Shown: positions 48,193 to 58,894, numbered from the stretch's first letter. The stretch: DNA of 64,000 bases from Telmatospirillum siberiense (GCF_002845745.1 NZ_PIUM01000029.1:23182-87181), one strand, 5' to 3'. Notes: a model not told the origin generated them from the sequence alone. Numbers and translations are program-made.

Positions 48193-49239
48193 TCACCCGG
48201 CCTCCGCCTCCAGGATGGCGCTCAGGTCGCCGGCAAGCGCATCCACCTGACCGGGATCGGCGTCCCAGGCGAACATGAAGCGGGCGCAGCCTCCGATGAA
48301 GGTATAGAAACGCCAGCCCTTTTGCCTCAAGGCCGCCATGGCGGTGTCTGAAAGGTTCAGAAACACCGCGTTGGCTTCCACCGGGAAGGCGAATTCCAGT
48401 CCCGGCAGGCCGGAAATCCGATCCGCGAAGAGACGGGCGCAGGCATTGGCATGGGCGGCGTTTCTCAGCCAGGCGCCCGTTTCCAGCAGACCGACCCAGG
48501 GCGCCGACAAAAAGCGCATCTTCGAGGCCAGTTGTCCGGCCTGTTTGCAACGGTAGTCGAAATCCTCGGCCTGGGGACGATTAAAGAACAGGATCGCCTC
48601 GCCCACGGCCATCCCGTTCTTGGTGCCGCCGAAACACAGCACGTCGACCCCGGCCCGCCAGGACAGGTCCGCCGGGCTGCAGCCCAGGCCGGCGCAGGCG
48701 TTGGCGAAGCGGGCGCCGTCCATGTGCAGGCTGAGGCCATGCGCGCGGCAGGTCTCGGAAATCGCCAGCAGCTCCTCCGGCCGGTAGATCCGGCCCGTCT
48801 CCGTCGATTGGGTGACGCTCGCCACGCGGGGCTTGGGATAGTGGATGTCCTGACGGGCGACGGCCAGCGTCCGGATGGCCCCGGCGGTCAGCTTGCCGTC
48901 GGGCGACGGGGCCGCCAGAAGCTTCGAGCCATTGGAAAAGAACTCCGGAGCGCCGCATTCGTCGGTTTCGACATGGGCCGCGGCCGAGCAGATGACGCTG
49001 TGATAGGACTGACACAGTGCCGACAGCGCCAACGAGTTCGCCGCCGTGCCGTTGAAGACGAAGAACACCTCGCAGTCCGTCTCGAACAGAGACCTGAAGG
49101 CATCCGAGGCCCGACCGGTCCATTCGTCATCGCCATAGGCCACCGCATGGCCGTGATTCGCCTCGGCCATGGCGGCCCAGGCCTCGGGACAAACCCCCGC
49201 ATAGTTGTCGCTGGCGAACTGCTGGGAAGGAACGGTCAT
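48193..49239 (-). CDS. low-specificity L-threonine aldolase-type enzyme
   Basis: A 348-residue PLP enzyme that would cleave threonine (or a related beta-hydroxy amino acid) to glycine and an aldehyde. It starts MTVPSQQFASDNYAGVCPEA, with FFVFNGTAANSLALSALCQS, AAAHVETDECGAPEFFS, LSLHMDGARFANACAGLG and the PLP lysine in VLCFGGTKNGMAVGEAI. The start at 49239 begins the family match; upstream in-frame codons lack similarity. Confidence 0.9.
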   Translation of the reverse strand: MTVPSQQFASDNYAGVCPEAWAAMAEANHGHAVAYGDDEWTGRASDAFRSLFETDCEVFFVFNGTAANSLALSALCQSYHSVICSAAAHVETDECGAPEFFSNGSKLLAAPSPDGKLTAGAIRTLAVARQDIHYPKPRVASVTQSTETGRIYRPEELLAISETCRAHGLSLHMDGARFANACAGLGCSPADLSWRAGVDVLCFGGTKNGMAVGEAILFFNRPQAEDFDYRCKQAGQLASKMRFLSAPWVGLLETGAWLRNAAHANACARLFADRISGLPGLEFAFPVEANAVFLNLSDTAMAALRQKGWRFYTFIGGCARFMFAWDADPGQVDALAGDLSAILEAEAG

Positions 49240-49705
49240 GATGGAAGGCTCTCCGTCTGTCAGTTTGCGGCACTGGAGAGAACTGACGCGCGGCTTCATC
49301 CCGTTTGTTGCCGGATCGGCCACATCTCCCCGCAGATCGGGGACGCCACCTTGCCCGGGAGCAGGTTGGCGTTGAGCGTCAGCTCAACTCTTGATGCGAC
49401 TCCGACGATAGCGGGAAGCCACCGGTTTGGCAAGAAAACGGCCCTATTACCCCCGGGATGATCCGCCGCAAGCGATCATAAGGAAACACAGATCAGAACC
49501 GATGAACACAGATGAACACAGATGGGACCGACCGGCTTCAAACCGCGCATGAGCTGGATGACACCTTTCATTTCAGATGAAACGCGCCACAAGCTTGAAA
49601 GTTTATTCTTGATTCCGGAACCGGCTTTACGTCATTCAGCAGGCCTCCGCGCGGCCGAGAGGCGGTCGTACCGCGGGGACGGGTTTCTTTCACGAGGTTT
49701 TTTAG
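49240..49705. other. intergenic region with a short tandem repeat
   Basis: Between the divergent aldolase and YecH genes. It contains GATGAACACA repeated twice (49501-49520) with a related AAACACAGATCAG just before, and a CTTTCACGAGG ribosome-like site near the YecH start. No convincing coding frame is seen. Confidence 0.4.
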
Positions 49706-49948
49706 ATGGCGTCGATCCACGGACATGAAGTTTTGCACATGATGCTGGAGGCGGCGGAGGGATTTCCATCCGTCGAGGCATTGGTGGCGGCGATCGAAGA
49801 GCGTTTCGGCGCGGATGCGAGGTTCCACACTTGCTCGGCCGAAGGGATGGACGCAAGGCGTCTGGTCGAGTTTTTGACGGAGCGGGGAAAGTTCGTGCCG
49901 CTGGAATCGGGCTTCAACACCAGCGCGGAGAAGATCTGCTCTCACTGA
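49706..49948 (+). CDS. YecH-family metal-binding protein
   Basis: An 80-residue protein beginning MASIHGHEVLHMMLEAAEGF and continuing EERFGADARFHTCSAEGM, LVEFLTERGKFVPLESGFNT and KICSH. This matches the YecH (DUF2492) family closely over its whole length. The conserved His and Cys residues (HGHEV, FHTC, CSH) suggest a bound metal. Function unknown. Confidence 0.88.
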   Translation: MASIHGHEVLHMMLEAAEGFPSVEALVAAIEERFGADARFHTCSAEGMDARRLVEFLTERGKFVPLESGFNTSAEKICSH

Positions 49949-50031
49949 CAAGGCACCCGTCGCCCGATCTTGTTGATCGCCCCCTTCCCGGTTAGGCTGA
50001 CCGCCCAAGCTTGGCTGAAGGGAAGCGCCCC

Positions 50032-52422
50032 ATGCGGATTCGGCGATGGTTGACACGCTTCCTCCTCCTGCTGCCGGTGGTCATTTTCCTGGCGCTGGGC
50101 GGGATATGGCTGTTCCTGGAAGGCAGTCTGGCCCAGCTCGACGGACGCATGGAAGCCGCCGGGTTGGCCGAACCGGTCAGCGTCACCCGCGATGATCTGG
50201 GCGTGCCGACCATCAGCGCGGGAAACCGGGCCGATCTCGCCTATGCGACCGGCTATCTGCACGCCCAGGACCGCTTTTTTCAGATGGATCTGCTGCGCCG
50301 TTCGGCGGGGGGCGAACTGGCCGCGCTGTTCGGCCCGGCCGCCCTGCCCATCGATCGCAGCCGCCGGCCCCACCGCTTCCGGTCGCGGGCCGGAGCGGTC
50401 CTGGCCAGTCTGCCGGTGGACGACCGGGTACTGCTGGAACGCTACGCCGCCGGAGTGAACGATGGCTTGGCCGCTTTGCGCGCCAGACCGTTCGAATATG
50501 CCCTACTGCTCACCGCGCCGGCCCCCTGGACCCCAGAGGATTCCCTGCTGGTCGGCTGGGCCATGTATTTCGAATTACAGGGCAATTTCGGGCGGGACCT
50601 GAGCCGCGCCTGGCTCAGGGCGCATGCCACGCCGGAACAGGTGGCCTTCCTGCTGCCGACGTCGAGCCCCTGGGACGCCCCCCTCGACGCGCCGGCAATC
50701 GACGAACCGCCGCCCCCCGTTCCGCCGGTCGCTCCCGACTGGTATGGGCGCCCGGTTCGCCGCGCCGCCGCCGACATCCCCGGCATCGACGACGCGGTGG
50801 GCAGCAACAATTGGGCTGTGGCCGGCGAGCGCAGCGGACACGGCGGCGCCATCGTCGCCGATGACATGCATCTGGGACTGCAATTGCCCAACACCTGGTA
50901 CCGCGCCCTCCTGGTCTTCGGCGACGGCACCGGTGGACAAAGCCGACTGGCCGGGGTGACGCTGCCCGGCCTGCCCGCCCTGATCGCCGGCAGCAACGGC
51001 CATGTCGCCTGGGGCTTCACCAACAGTTACGGCGATTATTTCGACCTCGTCGAACTGCGGACCGACCCCGGCGGCGCACCCCGTTATCGGACGGAAGATG
51101 GCAGCTGGGCGTCGATCGAAAGGATCGAGGAGAAAATCGCGGTGAAGGGCGGCGCGGAAGAGATCCTGCCCGTCTTCGAAACACCGCTGGGACCACTGTG
51201 GGCCATCGGCGGCAAATCCTATGCCATGCGCTGGATCGCCCATGATCCCGGGGCCATCGACCTCGGCATGATGGCCTTCGAGCGCGCCCTCGATCTGACC
51301 ACTTTGCTGGACGCCGCCAGCCGGGCGGGAATGCCGGCGCAGAACATGGTGGCCGGCGATAAGGCGGGGCACGTCGGCTGGACCATCGCCGGCCCGCTCC
51401 CCGGCCGGCATTGGCGGCCGGCGGAAGGATTCGCCTATTCCTCAACCGAGGCCGGCCTGGGCTGGCAGCGCCACCAAAGCGCCGCCGACCATCCAAGGGT
51501 GGTCGACCCGCCCGACGGACAGATCTGGACCGCCAATGCCCGGCAACTGGCCGGTCCGGCCTACCAGCGACTGGGTGACGGGGGCACCGACATCGGAGGG
51601 CGCGCCCGGCAGATCCGCGACGACCTTACCCGCCTCGGCAGGACCGACGAGGCGGGACTTTATGCTATCGGCCTCGACGACCGTGCGCTGTTCCTGGCCC
51701 CTTGGCGCGACCGGGCCTTGGCCGCGCTGACCGATCAGGCCGTCGCCGATCATCCCGGACGGGCGGAATTCCGCCGGCTGCTGCTGGCAGACCGGGACCT
51801 CCGGGCCGATACGGAGTCCGTCGGCTATCGTCTCGTCCACGATTTCCTGGGGAAACTCTACCAGCAGGTCTTCGGCAGCCTGGATGAAACCTTGAGCCAC
51901 GAGTTCGGCCCGTCGGCGGGATCGTTCCGCACCGCCAACCCCCGCTGGGCTCACGCCCTCGCCCGGCTTGTCGATGAACGGCCCCCGGGCTGGCTGCCCC
52001 AAGGCGCCGACGACTGGCAGGCGCTGCAATTGACGGCCATCGACGCCACCATCGACGCCCTGGCCAAGGAAGGGCTTCCCCTCGCCCAGGCCCGTTGGGG
52101 GGCGCGCAACCGAGCGAGGATCACGCACCCCTTCGTCAGACTCATGCCCGCACTGGCCCGCTGGCTGGCGGCGCCGGCCGACCTCCTGCCGGGAGACGCC
52201 GATATGCCGCGCGTCGCCGGGCCGAGCTTCGGTCAATCGGAACGGATGGTGGTGTCTCCCGGACATGAGGACCGCGCGCTGTTCTCCATGCCCGGCGGAG
52301 AGAGCGGCCATCCGCTCAGCCCCTATTTCCTGGCCGGACACGCCGCCTGGGTGCAAGGCACACCCGGCAGCCTGCTGCCGGGTGTGCCCAGGCACAGCCT
52401 GACATTTTCGCCGCGCCCCTGA
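50032..52422 (+). CDS. penicillin acylase-family Ntn hydrolase
   Basis: A 796-residue secreted or anchored enzyme. It begins MRIRRWLTRFLLLLPVVIFL with one membrane segment. The propeptide side has VSVTRDDLGVPTISAGNRAD and YATGYLHAQDRFFQMDLLRR. Autocleavage would expose Ser in DDAVGSNNWAVAGERSGHG. The beta-chain side has DDMHLGLQLPNTWYRALLVF and ending blocks GQSERMVVSPGHEDRALFSM and GESGHPLSPYF. Members hydrolyse amides such as acyl-homoserine lactones or beta-lactams; the substrate here is not determined. The start at 50032 fits the hydrophobic N terminus. Confidence 0.9.
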   Translation: MRIRRWLTRFLLLLPVVIFLALGGIWLFLEGSLAQLDGRMEAAGLAEPVSVTRDDLGVPTISAGNRADLAYATGYLHAQDRFFQMDLLRRSAGGELAALFGPAALPIDRSRRPHRFRSRAGAVLASLPVDDRVLLERYAAGVNDGLAALRARPFEYALLLTAPAPWTPEDSLLVGWAMYFELQGNFGRDLSRAWLRAHATPEQVAFLLPTSSPWDAPLDAPAIDEPPPPVPPVAPDWYGRPVRRAAADIPGIDDAVGSNNWAVAGERSGHGGAIVADDMHLGLQLPNTWYRALLVFGDGTGGQSRLAGVTLPGLPALIAGSNGHVAWGFTNSYGDYFDLVELRTDPGGAPRYRTEDGSWASIERIEEKIAVKGGAEEILPVFETPLGPLWAIGGKSYAMRWIAHDPGAIDLGMMAFERALDLTTLLDAASRAGMPAQNMVAGDKAGHVGWTIAGPLPGRHWRPAEGFAYSSTEAGLGWQRHQSAADHPRVVDPPDGQIWTANARQLAGPAYQRLGDGGTDIGGRARQIRDDLTRLGRTDEAGLYAIGLDDRALFLAPWRDRALAALTDQAVADHPGRAEFRRLLLADRDLRADTESVGYRLVHDFLGKLYQQVFGSLDETLSHEFGPSAGSFRTANPRWAHALARLVDERPPGWLPQGADDWQALQLTAIDATIDALAKEGLPLAQARWGARNRARITHPFVRLMPALARWLAAPADLLPGDADMPRVAGPSFGQSERMVVSPGHEDRALFSMPGGESGHPLSPYFLAGHAAWVQGTPGSLLPGVPRHSLTFSPRP

Positions 52423-52437
52423 GGTTTCCGGCCAGTT

Positions 52438-53196
52438 TTAGCCGCGCCCTACGAAGGGCATATTTGTGGCCATCACCGTCAGGAACTGGACATTGGCCTC
52501 GGGCGGCAGGCTGGCCATGTAGACGACGGCGCGGGCCGCCTCGCCCACATCCATCACCGGTTCGGCAACGACCGCGCCATTGGCCTGGGGAACCCCTTTG
52601 GCCATGCGTCCGCCCATGGCGGTCGCGGCATTGCCGATGTCGATCTGGCCGCAGGCGATTCCGAATTGCCGGCCGTCCAGCGACAGCGATTTGGTGAGCC
52701 CTGTGACGGCGTGCTTGGTCGCGGTGTAGGGCGCCGAGTTCGGACGCGGGGCGTGGGCCGAGATCGAACCGTTGTTGATGATCCGCCCGCCCTGCGGCGT
52801 CTGCTGCTTCATGACGCGAAAGGCCGCCTGCGCGCAAAGAAACGATCCGGTCAGGTTGATCGACACCACCTGGCTCCATTGCTCGAAGCTCAGTTCCTCG
52901 ATCGGAACGGCGGGGACGTTGATGCCGGCATTGTTGAACAAAAGATCGACCCGGCCGAATGACTGGACGGCGGCATGGAACAAGACGTCGACCGAGGCGG
53001 GATCGCTGACGTCGGTCGGCACCGCGAGGGCCCGCGCGCCGTGAGGGCCCGCCAAAGTCAGGGTTTCCTCAAGAGGAGGTCGTCGCCGGCCGGCCAGAAC
53101 CACGGCATATCCCTCCTCCAGCAGCGCCAGAGCCGTACTTCGGCCAATTCCCGACCCGGCTCCGGTAATGACGGCGACGCGACATGATTGTGTCAT
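52438..53196 (-). CDS. short-chain dehydrogenase/reductase
   Basis: A 252-residue classical [23 protein letters not shown] (TGxxxGIG), [13 protein letters not shown] (NNAG), NNGSISAH and [15 protein letters not shown] (YxxxK). NADP preference is suggested by GRRRPP after beta-2. It is convergent with the penicillin acylase gene, 15 bp apart. The substrate cannot be assigned. Confidence 0.92.
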   Translation of the reverse strand: MTQSCRVAVITGAGSGIGRSTALALLEEGYAVVLAGRRRPPLEETLTLAGPHGARALAVPTDVSDPASVDVLFHAAVQSFGRVDLLFNNAGINVPAVPIEELSFEQWSQVVSINLTGSFLCAQAAFRVMKQQTPQGGRIINNGSISAHAPRPNSAPYTATKHAVTGLTKSLSLDGRQFGIACGQIDIGNAATAMGGRMAKGVPQANGAVVAEPVMDVGEAARAVVYMASLPPEANVQFLTVMATNMPFVGRG

Positions 53197-53469
53197 TTGG
53201 CTTCCCCAGGCTGATTTGGAAGAACGAGGCGATGAATTCGTTTACACGAACACGAGAACACTACCGTCGCCAAATCGAAGCGGGAAGCCCAAATACCAAC
53301 CGGGAGTTCCCCGCGAACGCCTCAAAATAGGCTCGCAGATAGAAATATTTTTATCATAAATCAATGATAAATTACAAAATAATGCCGAACCGTTGAAAAT
53401 CCATTCATCTTTGTCCAAAAAGCCGTAATCTTGCATTCTCTCCGCAGGATTGGTAGAGGGGACTGATCC

Positions 53470-55563
53470 ATGTTTCGCACGTCAATCGAACGTCTTCTAC
53501 TGTTCGCCCAATGGATATTGACCCTGACCCTGGTCACGGTCTTGACGGTCGCCGCCTGGACCGCCTGGCAACGCTACGAGGATGCTTCGGAAACATTGCG
53601 CCTGACCCAGCTTGATCGCGCGCTTTTCGAATCGACGATGACCATGCGCGGACAGGTCGCCAAGGTGCAGACGCTGGTCCTGTCCAACGACCAGCCGATG
53701 GCGAGCATCGCCAAGGTACAGGACGAGGCCGAGAAATCGCTGCGCGCAGCCCTCGATATCCTTGGCAAGAGCGAGCTGCCGCAGGCCGGAGACTTCAGCC
53801 GCGAACTCGATGAATCCCATCGCGCGATGAAGGAAAAGCAAAGCCTGCTGACCCGTTTGGCCGACCTTCCGCGCGATCAGCGCGATGTCCGCGAAACCGA
53901 ACCCTGGCGCCAGTCCGTCTATCGGGTGATCGCCCTGTTGAACAAGGCTTCGGTCACCTCGGGCAACGCCGTTCGACTGACCGATCCGGTGTTGGCGGAA
54001 CTGGTCCAGGTGCGTCGTGACGCCTGGGCTATCCGCGACGCCTTCGGCACGCAATGCTCGACCCTTCGTCCCAACATCGCCATCAGCAAGCCGCCGGAAG
54101 TCAGCCAATCCCTAACCATGGCGGCACGGCGCGCCATCTACGAGGAACGCTCGAAAGCGCTCGAAGATTATCTGACGCGCCCCGGTGTCGCCGCCACGGT
54201 GACCGCGTCGGTGGCGAAAGGCCGTCAGAACGTCACCTCGACCCAGGAAGCCGTCGACAAAATCGTCAAGAGGCTCGACGGTTCGGGCACGGCGATCCTT
54301 CCCCCCGCCGAGTGGACCCAACTTTGCGATGGGCCTTTTGGCGATTTGCAGGCCATCGGCTTCACCGCGCTCGACGAATCGGCGGCCCGCGCCGTCAGCC
54401 TGCGCGACAAGGCCGTCTGGATGCTGGCGCTTTGCCTGGGCGTCCTGGCGGCGACGGTGGCCGGCGCCGCCCTGTTGGCCGTCAGTGTCCACCGGCGGCT
54501 TTCGACGCCGCTGCGCAGCCTGACCGAAGCGGTCGACCGCCTGTCGGCCGATCATCTCGACGTGCCCGTCGCCCAAGCCCCCTGCCCTGACGAATTCGGC
54601 GCCATGAGCAATGCCCTTGAGCTTCTGCGAAAGGGAGCGTTGGACGCCAAACGCCTCCGCGGCGAAGCCGACCGCCGCCGCGAGGAGGACGATATCCGCA
54701 CCACCAAGGTCCACGAAGCCTGCGAGGTCTTCGCCCAGGCCGGAGCACAAGCCCTGGCCGCCATCGACCAGGAGGCGCAGCGCCTGCGGCACAACGCCGA
54801 AACCCTGCTGGAGCAGACGGTCACCACCAATAGCCAGACGAAGACGGTCGCCGACGCGGCGACCGAAATGTCGGGCAATGTGCAGACCGTCGCCTCGGCC
54901 ACCGAGGAACTGTCCGCCTCGATCCGCGAGGTCAGCACCAGCGCCGCCTCGGGTGCTACGCAAACCCGTCAGGCCCAGGCCCGGGCGCATAACATCGGCA
55001 CGACGGTCGACGGCCTGCGCGACGCCACCCGGCGCATCGGCGATGTCGCCTCCTTCATCCATGTGATCGCCCAGCAGACCAACCTTCTGGCCCTGAACGC
55101 CACCATCGAGGCGGCCCGGGCCGGTGACGCCGGCAAGGGATTCGCCGTGGTCGCCGGCGAGGTCAAGACCCTGGCCAACCAGACGGCCCAGGCCACCGAG
55201 GATATCTCGCGCCAGATCTCCGACGTGCAGACCTCGACCGAAGCCGTCGTCGGCGCCATCCAGGATATTCTTCGGTTCATCGACGACATCGACTCGACCA
55301 CGACGGCCATCGCCGCCGCCGTCGAGGAACAGGGTGCGGCAACCGAGGAGATATCGCGCAATGCGCATCTGGCATCGGACGGCACCAAGGGCGTCACCAC
55401 CAGCATGGGGGTGATCGCGCAAGCCAGCGATGGCATCCAGCACATCGCCGACGACGTCACCCGTTCGATCGCCGACCTGACCCGCGAGCAGCAAAGCCTG
55501 CGGACATCCATCGAAAGCTTCATCTCGCAGGTGCAGGGGGCGCAGCGGAAAGCTGCGTCGTAA
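53470..55563 (+). CDS. methyl-accepting chemotaxis protein
   Basis: A 697-residue receptor. The N-terminal membrane segment ([20 protein letters not shown]) is followed by a roughly 290-residue helical periplasmic domain, a second membrane segment ([20 protein letters not shown]), a HAMP region ([20 protein letters not shown]) and the signalling domain with the hairpin tip [20 protein letters not shown] and [20 protein letters not shown]. The ligand is unknown. No che genes are adjacent. Confidence 0.93.
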   Translation: MFRTSIERLLLFAQWILTLTLVTVLTVAAWTAWQRYEDASETLRLTQLDRALFESTMTMRGQVAKVQTLVLSNDQPMASIAKVQDEAEKSLRAALDILGKSELPQAGDFSRELDESHRAMKEKQSLLTRLADLPRDQRDVRETEPWRQSVYRVIALLNKASVTSGNAVRLTDPVLAELVQVRRDAWAIRDAFGTQCSTLRPNIAISKPPEVSQSLTMAARRAIYEERSKALEDYLTRPGVAATVTASVAKGRQNVTSTQEAVDKIVKRLDGSGTAILPPAEWTQLCDGPFGDLQAIGFTALDESAARAVSLRDKAVWMLALCLGVLAATVAGAALLAVSVHRRLSTPLRSLTEAVDRLSADHLDVPVAQAPCPDEFGAMSNALELLRKGALDAKRLRGEADRRREEDDIRTTKVHEACEVFAQAGAQALAAIDQEAQRLRHNAETLLEQTVTTNSQTKTVADAATEMSGNVQTVASATEELSASIREVSTSAASGATQTRQAQARAHNIGTTVDGLRDATRRIGDVASFIHVIAQQTNLLALNATIEAARAGDAGKGFAVVAGEVKTLANQTAQATEDISRQISDVQTSTEAVVGAIQDILRFIDDIDSTTTAIAAAVEEQGAATEEISRNAHLASDGTKGVTTSMGVIAQASDGIQHIADDVTRSIADLTREQQSLRTSIESFISQVQGAQRKAAS

Positions 55564-55817
55564 GGGCCTGTTGATAAATTATCGAATCAATAGGCCCTTA
55601 AGCCCGAGCGGCGCTTGAGCCCGCTGGAGCGGAGCGGAAGCGTCATATGAAACTAAGGGATTGGAGCGAAATTATCGCTCCAATCCCTGAAGCCCGAGCG
55701 GCGCATGAGCCGGCCGAAGCCGGAGGCGCAGGCATCATATAAACCCTTAGGCTCTGGAGCGATTGTTTCGGCCCAGAGCCTAAGGGCTTGGAGCGATCAT
55801 TTCGCGACAAGCCCTAA
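55562..55817. repeat. modular hairpin repeat (linker family), copy C, tandem
   Basis: The longest copy. Hairpin AAGGGCCTGTTGAT... (from 55563, just after the receptor stop), linker AAGCCCGAGCGGCGCTTGAG, hairpin AAGGGATTGGAGCG.../...CGCTCCAATCCCT, linker AAGCCCGAGCGGCGCATGAG, hairpin TTAGGCTCTGGAGCG.../...CCAGAGCCTAA, then a final hairpin AGGGCTTGGAGCG.../...ACAAGCCCT. The third hairpin and its linker repeat the sequence of copy A almost exactly. Confidence 0.8.
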
Positions 55818-55845
55818 ATACCGAGGCATGGAGGATTTGACGGGT

Positions 55846-56286
55846 TTACCGGGACGCCGCCTCCCCGCGCCGCCAATGCAGCTTGGTGCCGAATCCCAAG
55901 CGGTTATCGGTCATCTTGAACAGGTCGACCGAGATCGACCACAGGGGCGCCGGACGCAGGCGGGCAAAGGGAAAGCGGCGATAATAAAGGCTTCGCCCCG
56001 CCTCCTCGGCGGAACCGTCCAGGCGGAGGGCCCGGCCGGAGAATTGCAGCCCCCTCAGGCGGGCGACCGTCGGGCGCTGGGAGGAAATGGTGCCGGCGAC
56101 ATGGGGATTGTCGGCCATTTCGCCACCATGCCGGGTCTCCAGCTCGGTCATGACGAGGAAGGCCATCGCCGTCCGCTCGAAGCCATAAAAGCAATTGGCC
56201 GCCCATGGCTGCGAATCGCGCTCCGAGCACAGGGTGAGAACGGTATTTTCCTTGATATACGCGAGGATGCGTTCCAGATCGTCCAT
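55846..56286 (-). CDS. pyridoxamine 5'-phosphate oxidase-like flavin-binding protein (YhbP/UPF0306 type)
   Basis: A 146-residue split-barrel protein starting MDDLERILAYIKENTVLTLC. It has SERDSQPWAANCFYGFERTA, PHVAGTISSQRPTVARLRGL, QFSGRALRL and LYYRRFPFARLRPAPLW, the UPF0306-like pattern. FMN or heme binding is likely; the substrate is unknown. The ATG at 56286 gives the family length. Confidence 0.78.
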   Translation of the reverse strand: MDDLERILAYIKENTVLTLCSERDSQPWAANCFYGFERTAMAFLVMTELETRHGGEMADNPHVAGTISSQRPTVARLRGLQFSGRALRLDGSAEEAGRSLYYRRFPFARLRPAPLWSISVDLFKMTDNRLGFGTKLHWRRGEAASR

Positions 56287-56316
56287 CGCCACTCCCGCCA
56301 TCCAGAATCCCAAACA

Positions 56317-57039
56317 TCACCCGCCGACGATATATTTGGACCAAAATGCCGAGATCGGCATCACGAAGAGTAGTGCCGGCAGCAGATTAGCCACGGGAAA
56401 AGGCTTGATGCCGCAGATCCGGAAACCGGTGGCGAACATGATGACGCCCCCGCAAGCGGAAAAATCGGCGACCATCTCCGGCGTGGTGAACGGAAGGATC
56501 TGCCGCGCGCCCAGCAGAAGACAAAATTGGATGGCGCACTGCGGAATGGCGATGACTGCCACCGAATAGCCCAAGGTGGTGGCGAAGATTGCCGATGTGA
56601 AAAGATCCAGCAGCGCCTTGGCCATCAGCAGGGATGAGTCGTTGGTCATCCCTTCCGTCATCGAACCGAAAATTCCGGTTCCCGAGGCGCAAAAAAGAAC
56701 CACCAGCGCCACGAATTTCTCCAGGAACTCCTCCTGCGTGAGCGTCGTCTCGCGGGCCGGAAGCACGGCTTCGATAAGCCCCCGCGCCTTGATGGAGACC
56801 CGTTGAATCGTCCGTTCCAGGGAAAGAATCTCGCCGATCAGAGAGCCCAGCAATAAGGCGAGGATCACGGCGGGAATGAGCTTGATCTTGATGATGAGCG
56901 CAATACCCAGCGCCATCGAGGCGGCGCCGAAGGTCATGGGGAGAGCGCTGCGGATTCTTTCGGCGATCCGTTCGCCCAGAAAAGCACCGACGATGCTTCC
57001 GACGATGATGGACGAGCCGTTGACGATGGGACCGATCAT
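56317..57039 (-). CDS. DUF554-family membrane protein
   Basis: A 240-residue integral membrane protein starting MIGPIVNGSSIIVGSIVGAF. It has the DUF554 pattern: LGSLIGEILSLERTIQRVS, FVALVVLFCASGTGIFGSMT, DLFTSAIFATTLGYSVAVIA and CGGVIMFATGFRICGIKPFP, with about six membrane segments. AGAGGAAC precedes the ATG at 57039; one at 57060 is also possible. The function is unknown (a transporter is presumed for the family). Confidence 0.87.
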   Translation of the reverse strand: MIGPIVNGSSIIVGSIVGAFLGERIAERIRSALPMTFGAASMALGIALIIKIKLIPAVILALLLGSLIGEILSLERTIQRVSIKARGLIEAVLPARETTLTQEEFLEKFVALVVLFCASGTGIFGSMTEGMTNDSSLLMAKALLDLFTSAIFATTLGYSVAVIAIPQCAIQFCLLLGARQILPFTTPEMVADFSACGGVIMFATGFRICGIKPFPVANLLPALLFVMPISAFWSKYIVGG

Positions 57040-57517
57040 AAAGTTCCTCTGCGGCAGCATGGCAAAAATACGCCCGGCCGACCGGACGCGTTCGACGTGC
57101 CGATATGCCTTGGCCACCCGCGAGGCAGAGTCCTGCCGGAAAGCGGACAGGAAGGAAGACAATCCCAGCAGGTCCGGCGAAAGCCCTTAACCCCCAAATG
57201 GTCGGGATGCAAGCTCCGGAACTGACGGATACCCCGCATGCCCCCGTTTTGCGCCTGCCCGCGCCGGAGCGACGTCTCCGAGGCATATCTCCTCGCCCAC
57301 CGGGACTGACAGCTTTCTGACAGGTTCGCCCTCGTAGGATGACGGAAATAGCCCGCGAAGACGGGCAGACCGCAAGAACGAGGAAACACCGCCCCGCTCA
57401 CGAAAACCTCAATCGATCGATACGCCGGTCCGGAGCATCCGGAGTGTCGAGACGCGACCGGCAGAGCTGTTCCGGCGCGTCCCGCACTAAAAAAGAAAGC
57501 GCCAATGGAGATTGGAA
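57040..57517. other. intergenic promoter region, no gene seen
   Basis: Divergent region between the DUF554 and transporter genes. Open frames crossing it lack family features. A direct repeat CTGACAG...CTGACAG is at about 57306-57321. No clear inverted repeat was found. Confidence 0.4.
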
Positions 57518-58894
57518 ATGTCGACACCTAGCAATGCCTCAACCGAAACCATGCCGGAGATCGCCCTGTCTTCCTCGGGAAGCCCGGCCAAAGAGAAATT
57601 CTGGCCGCATGGATGGTGGAAGATCTTCGACTTCAAGATCGGCATCGTGCCTCTGCCGATCTATTTCGTCCTGATCGCCCTCCTCGCCGCCTTCATCCAT
57701 ATCGGCAACGGCAAGCTGTCTTCCGACATCCTCGTCTCGATCGCCATTCTCGCGGTGGGCGGCTTCACCTGCGGTGAAATCGGCAAACGCCTGCCGATCA
57801 TCAAAAATCTCGGCGCCGCGGCCATCTTCGCGACCTTCCTGCCGTCCTATCTGGTCTATGCCCATCTGCTGCCCGATCCGGTGGTCGTCTCGACCAAGGA
57901 ATTCTTCAAGGCCAGCAATTTCCTCTATCTCTACATCGCCTGCATCATCGTCGGCAGCATCGTCGGGATGGACCGGCAGGCCCTGATCCGGGGCATCGTC
58001 AAGATCTTCGTGCCGCTGGCCTGCGGCGTGGTGGTCGCGGCCTGCGCCGGCACCCTGGTCGGGACCCTGCTCGGCCTGGGCACCTACCACACCTTCTTCT
58101 ATATCATCGTCCCGATGATGGGCGGCGGCGTCGGCGAAGGGGTGATTCCGATCTCGATCGGCTATGCCCTGATCACCGGTGGCGAGCAAGGGGCCATCCT
58201 GGCCGAAATCCTGCCGATGGTGATGATGGGCAGCCTGAGCTGCATCATCTTCTCGGGCCTGCTGAACCATCTCGGCATGCGCAGGCCAGATCTGACGGGC
58301 AATGGCCGCATCACCGCGGATGGCGAGCAAATCGGCGACATCAGGGCCGCCGTCGGCGGCGTGGTCGATCCCGCCGTCATCGGCGCCGCCGGCGTCACCG
58401 CGGTCGCTCTTTATCTCATCGGCGTCCTCGGCCAGAAGCTGTTCGACTTCCCGGCCCCGGTTTCCATGCTGTTCGTCGCCTTCCTGATGAAGGCCACCAA
58501 GGCGGTGTCGCCGCAACTGCAGCAGGGCGGCCAGGTCATCTCGAAGTTCTTCGCGACCTCGGTCACCTATCCCTTGCTGTTCTCGGTGGGCGCCTCGATC
58601 ACGCCTTGGGAAAAACTGACCTCGGCCTTCACGCTGCTCAACATCATCGTCATCGTCTCGACGGTGGTGGTGCTGATGGCGACCGGCTTCTTCGTCGCCA
58701 AACGCATCAAGATGTACCCGATCGACGTGGCGGTGGTCTGCTCCTGCTCGGCCGCGCAGGGCGGAACCGGCGACGTCGCCATTCTGTCGGCGGCCAACCG
58801 CCTGCAGTTGCTGCCGTTCTGCTCCATCGCCACCCGTCTGGGCGGCGCCAGCGTGGTGACCATCGCCCTGATGTTGATGAAAATCCTTCACTGA
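57518..58894 (+). CDS. 2-hydroxycarboxylate transporter (CitS/MaeN family)
   Basis: A 458-residue sodium-type symporter for citrate, malate or similar acids. Membrane segments start at about residue 48 (IGIVPLPIYFVLIALLAAFI). Family regions include the first Gly-rich loop MMGGGVGEGVIPISIGYALI and the second, CSCSAAQGGTGDVAILSAAN, near the end. GGAG lies 7 nt before the ATG at 57518. Downstream are a bacteriohemerythrin and a TctDE-like two-component system that may control it. Confidence 0.9.
   Translation: MSTPSNASTETMPEIALSSSGSPAKEKFWPHGWWKIFDFKIGIVPLPIYFVLIALLAAFIHIGNGKLSSDILVSIAILAVGGFTCGEIGKRLPIIKNLGAAAIFATFLPSYLVYAHLLPDPVVVSTKEFFKASNFLYLYIACIIVGSIVGMDRQALIRGIVKIFVPLACGVVVAACAGTLVGTLLGLGTYHTFFYIIVPMMGGGVGEGVIPISIGYALITGGEQGAILAEILPMVMMGSLSCIIFSGLLNHLGMRRPDLTGNGRITADGEQIGDIRAAVGGVVDPAVIGAAGVTAVALYLIGVLGQKLFDFPAPVSMLFVAFLMKATKAVSPQLQQGGQVISKFFATSVTYPLLFSVGASITPWEKLTSAFTLLNIIVIVSTVVVLMATGFFVAKRIKMYPIDVAVVCSCSAAQGGTGDVAILSAANRLQLLPFCSIATRLGGASVVTIALMLMKILH

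Noticed and set aside
49501..49520. Possible CRISPR-like short repeats
   Set aside because: Only two direct 10-bp units (GATGAACACA) with no spacers; a simple tandem repeat.
52438..53196. SDR gene as the 2-formylglutarate reductase
   Set aside because: The known enzyme belongs to the 3-hydroxyisobutyrate dehydrogenase family, and this gene has no nic operator or locus linkage.
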